From positions 1 to 64,000 of the forward strand of contig NZ_AGTS01000063.1 of the NCBI RefSeq assembly GCF_000238595.1: 64,000 bases of DNA, written 5' to 3'. Shown piece by piece: positions 1 to 7,910 of this stretch; within the stretch, counting starts at the first letter, position 1; the number at the start of each line of letters is the position of its first letter. Origin of the DNA: Acidovorax sp. NO-1 (GTDB taxonomy: Bacteria > Pseudomonadota > Gammaproteobacteria > Burkholderiales > Burkholderiaceae_C). Below the pieces are notes generated by a model. That model searched no databases, was not told the origin of the DNA, and saw only the letters and a list, made by a program, of their open reading frames with translations. A program made the translations under genes and the position numbers.

Positions 1-32
1 GGCCATGTATGTGGAGCGCAACATACATGGCC
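1..32. repeat. Perfect 12-bp inverted repeat at the left edge
   Basis: Bases 1-12 and 21-32 are exact reverse complements (arm GGCCATGTATGT) around an 8-base centre. There is no T-run directly after it, so it is more likely an operator or part of a two-hairpin transcript end than a terminator by itself. The intrinsic terminator at 55-78 follows closely, so it may belong to the 3' end of a gene left of the window. Confidence 0.6.
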
Positions 33-54
33 GAGCTTGGCCTCGTGTAACCCC

Positions 55-78
55 TGGGGCCTTCGGCCCCATTTTTTT
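55..78 (+). terminator. Rho-independent terminator
   Basis: A 7-bp stem (55-61 with 65-71) closes a 3-base loop and is followed by seven Ts (72-78). It would end a plus-strand transcript coming from left of the window. Confidence 0.75.
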
Positions 79-746
79 GTTGTTGATCAGCGCGCTGTGC
101 GCGGTCACAGGGGAGGGCGGAGCGTGGCCGGTGTGCACCGGCAGCACAGGGAATAGCGGCCCGTACCCGTGCCCGGGGTCGCGGTCTGATTTCCTTCCCG
201 CTGCACGGGAACGAGCCCGCTGGACGAACTGGCATTCGGTCCACTCCCGCCGCTGCGCTGTGGTCCCGTCCCGCCCGTCAGATCGTCCCCCCGGTCACCC
301 GCCAAACCCGAAGCCGGGCCGCTGGGAATTCCGGAGAAAGCGAACCCCTGAAGTGATCGCAGCGGCTCGAACGTCGCGCCAGTCGCTGCGCTTAGTGTCA
401 CGCCGTCCGCAGAGCCGCCGCTGCTCAGCTCACCCGGCCGCCTGCGCTTCGCTGGTCGCCCGAAGAGGCTGGGGCAGCGCGTGCGCCAAGGGGCCCACCG
501 CACTCCCCCACGGCGCCCCCATCCACAGGTGAGGGGGACTTGTGGGGGGATCTTTCAGCGGTGGGCCAGGTGACTGGCTCACTGTTTCGTGCTGCAAGGT
601 TTCCCCATCCCCCACCCCTTCCCGAGGAAGGGGCCTTGCCCACCCCCGCCCGCCCGTGGGCGGGAGCGAGGGAGTCCGAGCGAGAGGATCGGTTTTGAGG
701 AGCCCGGATCGGGGTCCGGCTGGTCGTTCTTGCAAGGAGTTTCACC
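79..746. other. Gene-poor GC-rich leader upstream of ssb
   Basis: About 670 bases without a convincing gene. Long reading frames exist on both strands, but their translations are arginine/proline-rich, lack domain signatures and overlap each other, as expected from very GC-rich DNA. It presumably carries the promoter for the ssb-DUF932-parAB genes. The ribosome binding site for ssb (AAGGAG, about 734-739) is the only element I can place. Confidence 0.5.
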
Positions 747-1199
747 ATGGCCAACGTTCAAGTCATCCAGCGCCACGCGCACCTGGCATCCGCCGTCAAG
801 CTCGAATTCGTCAACGGTCGCGAAGGCAAGGTCGCCAAGGCGGTGCTGACCGCCATCAGCAACAGCCGCCGGGGCAGCGGCGAAGAACGCTCCGAGGAAG
901 CCACCGCGATCCAGTGGACGCTGTGGGCCAAGCAGGCCGAACACGCCGCCGAGTACCTGGGCAAGGGCTCGCACGTGAACATCGTCGGCCGGGTGCGCAA
1001 CAACCACTACCAGGACAACGACGGGGTGGAGGTCTATGGGCTGGCGTTCACCGTCGACGAAATCGACTACCTCGACAGCAAGGCCGAAGGCGAAGCACGC
1101 CGCGCGCGCGAGGGCGCAGGCGATCCCCCTGCAGCAGCCCCCAGCGCACCCAACAACAGCCGCAAGGCCCGCAACGAGCGCCAACCGGCACACGCCTGA
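747..1199 (+). CDS. ssb: Single-stranded DNA-binding protein
   Basis: A 150-aa OB-fold single-stranded DNA-binding protein. Roughly residues 1-112 match the SSB core: an N-terminal strand, an insert rich in Arg/Glu, a W-T-L-W strand near residue 53, then a G-x-H-V-N-I-V-G-R strand and a Y-G-L-A-F strand. The C-terminal tail is Ala/Pro-rich and lacks the usual acidic D-D-x-P-F tip, so it is a plasmid-type SSB that may not recruit host partners in the normal way. The ATG is preceded by AAGGAG. It sits with DUF932 and parAB on the side of the candidate oriT that would enter a recipient first, where it could coat incoming single-stranded DNA. Confidence 0.85.
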   Translation: MANVQVIQRHAHLASAVKLEFVNGREGKVAKAVLTAISNSRRGSGEERSEEATAIQWTLWAKQAEHAAEYLGKGSHVNIVGRVRNNHYQDNDGVEVYGLAFTVDEIDYLDSKAEGEARRAREGAGDPPAAAPSAPNNSRKARNERQPAHA

Positions 1200-1268
1200 A
1201 TTCACACACCGGGCGGTTCGCCCGCCCGGTATCCCTTCTTCCGCATTTTCCGAACCAGGAGCATCACC

Positions 1269-2129
1269 ATGATCTCTACCGCCCATTCCCCGCGTCTGGC
1301 CGCCCGCTTCGGCGAGAACACCTTCGTCATCCGCAGCGAGACCCCGCTGGCCGAAGACCAGATGCGCCGGGCCGCGCCGTCCATCTTTGCCGAAGGCAAG
1401 CACGGCAGCCGTTCCGAGCGCTACACCTACATCCCCACCATCGACGTGCTGCGCGGTCTGCGCCACGAAGGCTTCGAGCCCTTCATGGTGGCCCAGAGCA
1501 AGAGCCGCATCGAAGGCAAGACCGAGTTCACCAAGCACATGATCCGCATGCGCCACGCTGGCCAGGTGAACACCCGGCCCGAGGCCAACGAGATCATCCT
1601 GATCAACAGCCACGACGGCGCCAGCAGTTACCAGATGCTCGCGGGTGTTTTCAGGTTTGTCTGCTGCAACGGTTTGGTGGTCGGCGACGTGACCAACGAC
1701 ATCCGCATCCCGCACAAGGGCAACATCCAGGACGAGGTGATCGAAGGCGCGTTCCGGGTGCTGGACGACTTCGAGTTGGTGGACGCGTCCACCGACAGCA
1801 TGAAAGCCCTGCCGCTGCAGCGCGAGGAACAGCAGGCCTTTGCCACCGCCGCCCTGGCGCTGCGATACGGTGAACGAGGGGAGGGCGAACCACCGGCCCC
1901 GGTGACCGCTGAGCAGTTGATCGAAGCCCGCCGGCCGGAGGACTTCGGCAACAGCCTGTGGACCACCTTCCAACGGGTGCAAGAAAACGCCCTGCGTGGT
2001 GGTCAGCCCGGACGCGGTGCAAAGGGGCGGCGCCTTCACACCCGCCCGGTTGCCAGCATCGACCGCAGCGTGAGCCTGAACCGCGCGCTGTGGGTGCTGG
2101 CCGAAGAGATGCGCAAGCTCAAGGCCTGA
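1269..2129 (+). CDS. DUF932 family plasmid/phage-like protein
   Basis: A 286-aa protein of the DUF932 family, found on plasmids, phages and integrative elements and of unknown biochemical function. Typical traits are the R-Y-x-Y-I-P-T segment near residue 53, the N-S-H-D-G-x-S-S-Y region around residue 115, and the F-R-F-V-C-x-N-G-L-V segment soon after. An AGGAG box (about 1257-1261) precedes the ATG. It lies between ssb and parA on the same strand and fits a leading-region gene set. Alternatives such as a DNA-processing or anti-host function cannot be judged from sequence alone. Confidence 0.8.
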   Translation: MISTAHSPRLAARFGENTFVIRSETPLAEDQMRRAAPSIFAEGKHGSRSERYTYIPTIDVLRGLRHEGFEPFMVAQSKSRIEGKTEFTKHMIRMRHAGQVNTRPEANEIILINSHDGASSYQMLAGVFRFVCCNGLVVGDVTNDIRIPHKGNIQDEVIEGAFRVLDDFELVDASTDSMKALPLQREEQQAFATAALALRYGERGEGEPPAPVTAEQLIEARRPEDFGNSLWTTFQRVQENALRGGQPGRGAKGRRLHTRPVASIDRSVSLNRALWVLAEEMRKLKA

Positions 2130-2353
2130 TCCACAAGGCCTGAACGAACCCGGCGCTGGATTCAACCCCGAATCCAGCGCTGGCCACGCGCCGCTCCGCA
2201 CCCATCATCGGACGGTGCGTGCGCGTGAACTTCTGAAACGCGCTCGCCGGCCGGCGCCGGCTCGCGCGATCCCGGCCGTCGGCGCATCGAGCGCGGCGCC
2301 CGGGAAACGTCCTCCGCCTCGACCTCCCTTGTCGGTCGCGTTGGAGGACTCCT

Positions 2354-3214
2354 ATGAAGACCCTTGTGCTCGCCAACCAGAAGGGTGGCGTCGGCAAATC
2401 CGCCGTCGCCACCTTGCTGGCCCACTATTTCCGCAAACTCGGCTGCCGCGTGCTGGCCATCGACCTGGACCACCAGGGCAATTTCTCCGACCCGTTGCGC
2501 AAGTCCCAGCGCGTGGCCGTGGCCGAAGTCCCGGCCAGCGCCTTGCTCACGCAGGCGAGTCCGGTCATCCCGGCTGCGGACTTCGTCCTCGTCGCCGCTG
2601 ACCGGGACATGTCCGGGCTGGAGCGCCAGCCCGGCCTGCACAACGATTTCGCGAACCACCTAAGGGTCTTCCTCAAGGCCATGGACGACCGGTTCGATGT
2701 CTGCCTCATCGACACCAACCCCAACCCGGACATCCGCATGATTGCGGCACTGGCTTCCGCCGACTGCGTGCTCTCGCCGATCCAGCTCAACCAGGAAGCG
2801 CTGGACGGCGTGCACGCCCTGCTCAACCACCCTCGGGTGGGGGTGCGAAAGATCACGTCGATGCTCAACCCGAAGCTGCACCTGATCGGGCTGCTCCCGG
2901 TGATGGTGGAGGCCAACCCGTTTCAGCGGGAGAACTTCCTGCAGCTGGTGCAGAAGTTCCACCCCATCCTGATTCCCTACGGTCCCAAGCCGGGGCAGTA
3001 CGCGTCCATGCCACGCCGCTCCGCCGTGGCCGAAGCGCAGGCCGAAGGCCTGGTGCTGTGGGAGATGAAGAAGACCGCCGCGCGCGACGCCTGGCGCGAG
3101 AGCGAGGTCGCCATGGCAGTGATCGCGAAAGCCGTTCTGGCGGAGTCACCTGCGCAGGCAAACACCATCACTACCCCTATCAACGGAGCGGACCATGGCG
3201 CTGTCGCTGGATAG
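2354..3214 (+). CDS. parA: ParA-family partition ATPase
   Basis: A 286-aa deviant-Walker ParA/MinD-type ATPase. The N-terminus carries K-G-G-V-G-K-S (about residues 11-17), a Walker A' D-L-D-H-Q-G-N motif (about 37-43) and a Walker B-like L-I-D-T-N-P segment (about 118-123). It lacks an N-terminal helix-turn-helix extension, so it is a short (type Ib-like) ParA that probably does not autorepress. Its last 20 bases overlap parB, implying translational coupling. It would move or position element DNA in the cytoplasm with ParB bound at the palindromes near 4.1-5.5 kb. The ATG has an upstream GGAGG. Confidence 0.85.
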   Translation: MKTLVLANQKGGVGKSAVATLLAHYFRKLGCRVLAIDLDHQGNFSDPLRKSQRVAVAEVPASALLTQASPVIPAADFVLVAADRDMSGLERQPGLHNDFANHLRVFLKAMDDRFDVCLIDTNPNPDIRMIAALASADCVLSPIQLNQEALDGVHALLNHPRVGVRKITSMLNPKLHLIGLLPVMVEANPFQRENFLQLVQKFHPILIPYGPKPGQYASMPRRSAVAEAQAEGLVLWEMKKTAARDAWRESEVAMAVIAKAVLAESPAQANTITTPINGADHGAVAG

Positions 3215-4124
3215 TCTGGACCTGCTGCCACCCACTGGGGGAGAGGGCGGAACTCCCTTGCGGATTCCGCTGGACACCATCGACGAAGACCCGGATCAAC
3301 CTCGCCAGGAGTTCGACGAGCAAAGTCTGGACGAACTGGCCGAAACCATCCGGGAGCGGGGCGTGCGCCAGCCGGTCTCGGTGCGCGCACACCCCACCCA
3401 GCCCGGGCGCTGGATGCTCAACTTCGGCGCCCGTCGCCTGCGGGCCTGCAAGCGGGTCGGACTTTCCGAGATACCCGCCTTCGTTGATCAGACCGCCAAC
3501 AGCGCGGACCAGTTCATTGAGAACGAGCAGCGCAAAGGCCTGAGCCCGCTGGAGATCGCGCTGTTTGTGCAGCGGGCACTGAACCAGGGTCAGACTCAGG
3601 CCGACATCGCGCGGGCCATAGGCAAGAGCCGGCAGTACGTGACCCTGGCGACGGCGCTGATCGATCCACCGGACTGGCTGATGGCCGCGTACCGAGAAGG
3701 GCGCTGCCGCGGTATGAACGAACTCCATGAGTTGCGTAAGCTGGCCGGGGAGCATCCGCAGTACGTTGAGGCTTGGACTTCGGATCGCAGTCCCATTACC
3801 CGGGATGTTGTGATGGCTCTCCGGGCCGAACTTGCTGAGGGTTCAGGCAGTGTGCGGCGTGGTACATCAGCACTGCTCGAATCCGTGGAAGCTGGTCTCA
3901 GGACTGGCGAGGCTGGAACAGGGGCGCGGAAGTCACGTCAACAGCAACCCAAATTGATTGCTCTTCTGGATGGAGCCGAGGTCGTGGTGAACACGCTGCA
4001 GGCCCCGCCCAAGGCAAGACAGCTTTTCGTGATCCCTGTGAAGGGCGGCCAACCGGAGGCTGTGGACACGGGTCGACTGATCCTTATCGGCCTGACGCGG
4101 GACACGAGTTGTCAATCTGATTGA
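3195..4124 (+). CDS. parB: ParB-family centromere-binding protein
   Basis: A 309-aa ParB/Spo0J-family protein. An N-terminal ParB/Srx fold covers about residues 23-115, with P-x-Q-P-R-Q-E-F near 36, a G-V-R-Q-P-V-x-V motif near 55 and the R-R-x-R-A core near 80. A helix-turn-helix (Q-A-D-I-A-R-A-I-G-K-S-R-Q-Y-V-T, about 135-150) follows. The C-terminal third would dimerise. It overlaps parA by 20 bases. Its final codons are part of a 21-bp palindrome (4108-4128), which recurs at 5085-5107 and 5481-5501 and is the best candidate for its parS site. Confidence 0.85.
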   Translation: MALSLDSLDLLPPTGGEGGTPLRIPLDTIDEDPDQPRQEFDEQSLDELAETIRERGVRQPVSVRAHPTQPGRWMLNFGARRLRACKRVGLSEIPAFVDQTANSADQFIENEQRKGLSPLEIALFVQRALNQGQTQADIARAIGKSRQYVTLATALIDPPDWLMAAYREGRCRGMNELHELRKLAGEHPQYVEAWTSDRSPITRDVVMALRAELAEGSGSVRRGTSALLESVEAGLRTGEAGTGARKSRQQQPKLIALLDGAEVVVNTLQAPPKARQLFVIPVKGGQPEAVDTGRLILIGLTRDTSCQSD

Positions 4125-5067
4125 CAACCGGGAGGGCCTTGGCAGCCGACACCTGTTCGGCCGCATCACCTTGCCCAATATGCAGCGTGTACCGATCATT
4201 GATCCGGTACACCGTGCGACTCCCCCCGTTGGGCAGCGCTTCATCAATCACATCGAAGTACTCGGCGGCCAGCAGAATGCCTTTGAGGTTCTGGTGGCCG
4301 TAGCGCTTCTGCAGGTCCTCCAGCTCGTCGGGCGCCTTGCTCCGGATCAAGTTGAGTGCCGTGGTGAGGTACGCCCACCCATCAAGTCGTGCCGTCTTCA
4401 GAGCGATCTCGCCAAGCATCGCCACCAGGTGACTGCTCTGCAGGAATCCAAGTTCCATCTGTCGCGCGCCCTCGGACGATGCAAAGAAGGCCGCCAGCTG
4501 TTTCCGCCCTTCATCCATCGTGGTCACCCAGCCCCTGAGTCTGTCCAGCATGCGAAAGGTTTCGTCACGCTTGGCATCCAGATAAGCCAGGGCAGCGTCT
4601 GCATCGCCGTCCACTGCTGAGTACCAGCGTGGCAGGAAGTGGTGAATCAGATCGTTGCGCGCCTCCACCAGGGCGCGCATCTCCTGGTCGTGCTGGTCAA
4701 TGAACTGTGCGTCGGTCTCCACAGAGAAGTGAAAGCCAATCCAAGGCTCTGTGATCTCGTCCGGCGTTTGGTGTTCGGGTGGTGCTTGCAGGACATGGGT
4801 CACCATCCTGCCTGCCAGTTCGCCCATGGTCTTCCGGTGTACGGCAGTTCTCTGCGCCTCCATGCGCTCTGCCAACTGGCTTGCCGGTCCGTGCACAGAA
4901 GCAGTGGCGTTCAGGTGCTTGAGCATGGCCTCAACCATCTGGAAATTCACCACATTGCGACCGATCCGGCGCAGCACCTCATCTCGCTCAGGTGTTCTTT
5001 CCAGCCCGCGAGGCTGTGACGTGTCGTTCAAATCGTTCCCTCCCATGTGGTTCAAAGGTTTCTGCAT
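4084..5067 (-). CDS. Hypothetical protein with possible C-terminal LOTUS/OST-HTH domain
   Basis: About 327 aa if translation starts at the ATG at 5067; an in-frame ATG at 5046 is an alternative. Further upstream codons would read through the second parS-like palindrome, so I exclude them. The body is alpha-helical and polar with no signal peptide or membrane segment. Residues near 255-310 resemble an OST-HTH/LOTUS winged helix (L-x-x-L-Q-K-R-Y-G ... L-L-A-A-E-Y-F-D-V), a fold often linked to RNA binding. The last codons of the frame come from palindrome copy 1 and overlap the parB 3' end by about 40 bases. It runs opposite to parB and mobC. Its function is unknown. Confidence 0.55.
   Translation of the reverse strand: MQKPLNHMGGNDLNDTSQPRGLERTPERDEVLRRIGRNVVNFQMVEAMLKHLNATASVHGPASQLAERMEAQRTAVHRKTMGELAGRMVTHVLQAPPEHQTPDEITEPWIGFHFSVETDAQFIDQHDQEMRALVEARNDLIHHFLPRWYSAVDGDADAALAYLDAKRDETFRMLDRLRGWVTTMDEGRKQLAAFFASSEGARQMELGFLQSSHLVAMLGEIALKTARLDGWAYLTTALNLIRSKAPDELEDLQKRYGHQNLKGILLAAEYFDVIDEALPNGGSRTVYRINDRYTLHIGQGDAAEQVSAAKALPVVNQIDNSCPASGR
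4108..4128. promoter_or_regulatory. Candidate parS palindrome, copy 1
   Basis: A perfect 10-bp inverted repeat (arm GTTGTCAATC) around a single T. It overlaps the stop codon of parB and the 3' end of the convergent LOTUS-like gene. Two further copies lie at 5085-5107 and 5481-5501. Clustering of an identical palindrome beside parAB is typical of ParB binding sites. Confidence 0.6.
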
Positions 5068-5084
5068 GCGACCTCGGCCTGGCC

Positions 5085-5107
5085 GGTTGTCAATCTGATT
5101 GACAACC
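5085..5107. promoter_or_regulatory. Candidate parS palindrome, copy 2
   Basis: The same palindrome as at 4108-4128, here with arms extended to 11 bp (arm GGTTGTCAATC, centre T). It lies just upstream of the LOTUS-like gene, where bound ParB could also repress that gene. Confidence 0.6.
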
Positions 5108-5189
5108 TGGCCGCCATCGGACACCCAATGGTCTTGCTGGATTTTCGACCGAATCCAGCGCATCGAACCAGTCGGTTCTCGGAGAGCAT

Positions 5190-5229
5190 AGGTGCATGGT
5201 TGAGTGCAGGATAGGCGGCACGCCGCCGG
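5190..5229 (-). promoter_or_regulatory. oriT: Candidate origin of transfer (oriT) with IncP-like nic site
   Basis: Read on the minus strand, a short hairpin (arms GGCGGC, 5214-5219 with 5222-5227) is followed directly by TATCCTGC (5213-5206). From memory, the core CCTATCCTGC equals the RP4/Ti-type nic region cut by MOBP relaxases between G and C. A hairpin just 5' of nic on the cut strand is the usual arrangement. It sits 50-90 bases upstream of the MobC-like gene and about 650 bases upstream of the MOBP relaxase gene. Nicking here would send parB, parA, DUF932 and ssb into the recipient first. Confidence 0.55.
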
Positions 5230-5277
5230 TTTTACAAACGACTCGCTTCGCTCACGTTTGGACCTTTCGGTTGACCC

Positions 5278-5853
5278 ATGAACACCCACAACCCTGACTT
5301 CGTCACGGTCGATATGCGCGGCTTGAAGGCCGCGCTGGTGGCCCATGCTCAGGCTCGGCGTGAGAGCGTGTCGGTACTGGTTCGTCGGGCTGTGGCCCGC
5401 GAACTTGGGCAGGCTGAATCGCTTCCACCGCCGATCACAGGTTTCGAGAGCATCGCCCCTTTGCGCCAGTCCCAGATCAAGTTGTCAATCAGATTGACAA
5501 CCTCTGAGGCCGAGAGACTGGCAGCCGGTTCGCGCGCAGCAGGGTTGTCGCGCGGCGCTTACTTGGCAGGGCTCATCGCAGGCATCCCCGCGTTGACCAC
5601 GGGCGCAAGCCGCACCGAGTTGCTCTCTGCGCTCACCACATCCAACGCACAGCTCTCAAGCCTCAGCCGCAACATCCACGCCCTCACGCGTCTGCTGACC
5701 CAGAGCAACGTGCAAAAGGCGCTGGTCTACCGCGACATGCTCGACACGTTGGACGCAGACGTGCATCGCCATCTCACCCAGGCGGCGGCCCTGATGGCCG
5801 ATCTGCGCCCGCGTGTGTCATCCGCTGAAACCACCCACCGGACCATCCGGTGA
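5278..5853 (+). CDS. mobC: MobC-like relaxosome accessory protein
   Basis: A 191-aa protein between the candidate oriT and the relaxase gene. The N-terminal half (about residues 10-45) resembles a ribbon-helix-helix/Arc-type DNA-binding unit. Around residues 68-100 a second R-L-T-T-S-E-A-E-R-L ... L-S-R-G-A-Y-L segment matches the conserved part of MobC-type mobilisation proteins. The C-terminal half is helical (N-I-H-A-L-T-R-L-L near 135) as in MobC. The likely role is to bind oriT and help the relaxase. Codons 68-75 contain the third parS-like palindrome inside the gene. Assignment rests on position and weak motif similarity. Confidence 0.65.
   Translation: MNTHNPDFVTVDMRGLKAALVAHAQARRESVSVLVRRAVARELGQAESLPPPITGFESIAPLRQSQIKLSIRLTTSEAERLAAGSRAAGLSRGAYLAGLIAGIPALTTGASRTELLSALTTSNAQLSSLSRNIHALTRLLTQSNVQKALVYRDMLDTLDADVHRHLTQAAALMADLRPRVSSAETTHRTIR
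5481..5501. promoter_or_regulatory. Candidate parS palindrome, copy 3 (inside mobC)
   Basis: The same 10-bp arms as the other two copies with A at the centre. It is embedded in the mobC reading frame, where it encodes L-S-I-R-L-T-T, so both the coding and the palindrome constraint are kept. Confidence 0.55.
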
Positions 5854-5869
5854 CTACCAGGAGAACGCC

Positions 5870-6841
5870 ATGAGCCAAGCGCCGAACATCGATGGGGTGC
5901 TCATCCAGTGGGGTGATCGCCTGTTCTACCCGGGCAACCGTGTGGTCAAGGTCAAGCCGCAGCCCAGGCTGAGCGATGGAGGTATGCGTCAGCGCGCAGA
6001 CGCCATCCGCAAACGCATCGAAGCCACCGTGGTGAAGAGAGCGCCCCAGGTCATGGTCAAGGTCACCGGGGGAGGGCGGGGCATGCTGGCCATTGCCGCC
6101 CATTTCCGCTACATCGGCAAGAACGGCCGGCTCGATATCGAGACCGAACAAGGCGACACGGTCCGCGGCAAATCGGCTGTGCACGAGCTGAGCGAAGACT
6201 GGCGCTACGGCGGCAGCCTGATCGGGGACGAAGGCTACCGGCGCGAGGCTTTCAACATCATGCTGTCCATGCCCCGGGGTACCGACCCGTTGATCGTCCA
6301 GCGGGCGGCGCGTGAGTTTGCACAGACCGAACTGGCAGGCCACAAATACGTGATGGTGCTGCACGACCACCAAGCCAACCCGCACGTGCACATCAGCGTG
6401 CGGGCTGAGTCAATGAGCGGCAGACGACTCAACCCGCGCAAGGCCGACCTGCAGCGATGGCGAGAGACCTTTGCAGAAAAGCTGCGTGGCTACGGGGTCG
6501 AAGCCGAAGCCACCCGGCAGGCCACCCGAGGTCGGAGCGTGAGCTACCCGGACCTGTGGCAACTGAAAGCCAACGAGGCAGGGCGTTTGAGGAAGACTCG
6601 ATCTAGCACCACTTCAGGAGACAGGGCACGTGCCAGCAGGACCGAAGCCTTGAAGGGCTGGCTGCACATAGGGCGTGCCCTGGCGGGATCAGCCAATGCG
6701 CGGGACGTGAAGCTGGCTGGATCGATTGCGATCTTCATACAGGAGGCGTCCGCATCGTGGACGATGCAGAAGACAACACATGAGGCCGGCAGGGATTTTC
6801 AGCGACCTGGTTCGGCTGTCGATTCGCAAATTCGTCGTTGA
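5870..6841 (+). CDS. MOBP-type conjugative relaxase
   Basis: A 323-aa relaxase, the nuclease that nicks oriT and pilots single-stranded DNA into the recipient. It has H-F-R-Y-I-G-K-N-G-R near residue 75 and the His-rich metal motif H-D-H-Q-A-N-P-H-V-H-I near residues 164-174, as in TraI/VirD2-type (MOBP) relaxases. The ATG at 5870 is chosen for the AGGAG box at about 5859-5863. The protein ends in a basic, low-complexity tail and has no primase, helicase or LPD7 region; an LPD7 protein is encoded separately at 13.7-14.9 kb. It follows mobC by 16 bases and the candidate oriT by about 650. The catalytic Tyr is not assigned. Confidence 0.8.
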   Translation: MSQAPNIDGVLIQWGDRLFYPGNRVVKVKPQPRLSDGGMRQRADAIRKRIEATVVKRAPQVMVKVTGGGRGMLAIAAHFRYIGKNGRLDIETEQGDTVRGKSAVHELSEDWRYGGSLIGDEGYRREAFNIMLSMPRGTDPLIVQRAAREFAQTELAGHKYVMVLHDHQANPHVHISVRAESMSGRRLNPRKADLQRWRETFAEKLRGYGVEAEATRQATRGRSVSYPDLWQLKANEAGRLRKTRSSTTSGDRARASRTEALKGWLHIGRALAGSANARDVKLAGSIAIFIQEASASWTMQKTTHEAGRDFQRPGSAVDSQIRR

Positions 6842-7112
6842 CTTCAGAGCCTACCGAGCCACTAAGCGTCTGCAGGCCGGCCGGCCAAGGCTGGATGGAA
6901 CCGTGAATAGGCCCATCTGTGGTCACAGGCAGCTATCTCTGCTCACACGCACGTGGCAACTTGAACGACATATCCGGACGGAGAACTGCCGGTCACACTC
7001 CCGAAGAGAGACGACGGCGTCGACCTGTTCAGGTGACATGCCAGATTGGGTCATGCCGGTGTTGCCGAGATTGGCTGCAGCCTTTGACGGGCTGACGTCC
7101 CTCCATGCTGCG

Positions 7113-7832
7113 CTAAGTCCAGATCTTGACTAACTCGGCGATCTTGTCGGCGACCTGGGCCATCGTGTCTTCCTTGGTGTCGAGGCCGGTCCGAGAGGCA
7201 AGCAAAGGACTCACATTCCGCAATTCGTCGTAGGTTGTCTCGTGCACGATGGGCACGAGACGATTGCCGGCGAGTAAGGCGGAGAGTTCCTTATCGGCAA
7301 CGCCCTGATTTGGAAGCCCCTTGATGAAATTCGGCGTGACCAGCACAAGACCGATGCGCGAATTGGCCAACCCCCGATCAATGGTTCGCATCATCGGCAC
7401 GCCGAGGCCAAGGTCCAATTCACTGAACCATGTTTTGACGCCAGCAGCCTTGAGCGCGTCGTCAAGGTCCTTGGCTGCACCCTGCCGGTCAGTCCATGCG
7501 TGGCACAGGAAACAGTCGCGCAGATCGGGCTGTTGAACAGCCACTCTTTCAACGGCCTCGCGGACTGGCGTGAGGGATTGCACTTGGGCCGAGGTGTACA
7601 AGACGGTGGAGCCAGTGCGCGACCAACGCGGTCGGGAAGTGCCGCTCGATCGACTGCCACTGCTCCCGCTAGAACTCCCGCTCGACGTGGACGACGAATA
7701 CGAAGGGTAGGACGGGCTGCTGTACCCGCTGCTATAGCCGTAACCCCGGCCGTAGCGGTATCGACACGCAGGACAGGCGGCCGCAGCCGCTGCAGAATTG
7801 TGTCCACGAACTGGTGCTGTGCACTGAGTCAT
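7113..7832 (-). CDS. TIR-domain protein with Ser/Tyr/Gly-rich N-terminus
   Basis: A 239-aa protein. Residues 20-23 form a C-P-A-C pair; residues 24-66 are a low-complexity Ser/Gly/Tyr/Arg tract that is probably disordered. Residues about 105-235 form a TIR domain: strand D-C-F-L-C-H-A-W-T-D (106-115), G-V-K-T-W-F-S-E-L-D-L-G-L-G (131-144), S-R-I-G-L-V-L-V-T-P-N-F (158-169) and A-D-K-E-L (179-183). Glu182 is at the usual place of the NADase catalytic Glu. Bacterial TIR proteins often make signal nucleotides or deplete NAD in anti-phage defence. It is last of four same-strand genes, 78 bases after the short TcmP gene, with no strong ribosome site of its own. The effector role is inferred. Confidence 0.75.
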   Translation of the reverse strand: MTQCTAPVRGHNSAAAAAACPACRYRYGRGYGYSSGYSSPSYPSYSSSTSSGSSSGSSGSRSSGTSRPRWSRTGSTVLYTSAQVQSLTPVREAVERVAVQQPDLRDCFLCHAWTDRQGAAKDLDDALKAAGVKTWFSELDLGLGVPMMRTIDRGLANSRIGLVLVTPNFIKGLPNQGVADKELSALLAGNRLVPIVHETTYDELRNVSPLLASRTGLDTKEDTMAQVADKIAELVKIWT

Positions 7833-7910
7833 TGCTTGAATTCCAGGTTGCTGAGACAGTTACATCGTACGCACAGAAGCTTGGCTGGGGTGCCACTTAA
7901 TTTCGTGAGG

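Noticed and set aside
579-2201. A 540-codon minus-strand frame opposite ssb and DUF932
   Set aside because: It is antisense to two well-supported genes, with no ribosome site and no recognisable motif.
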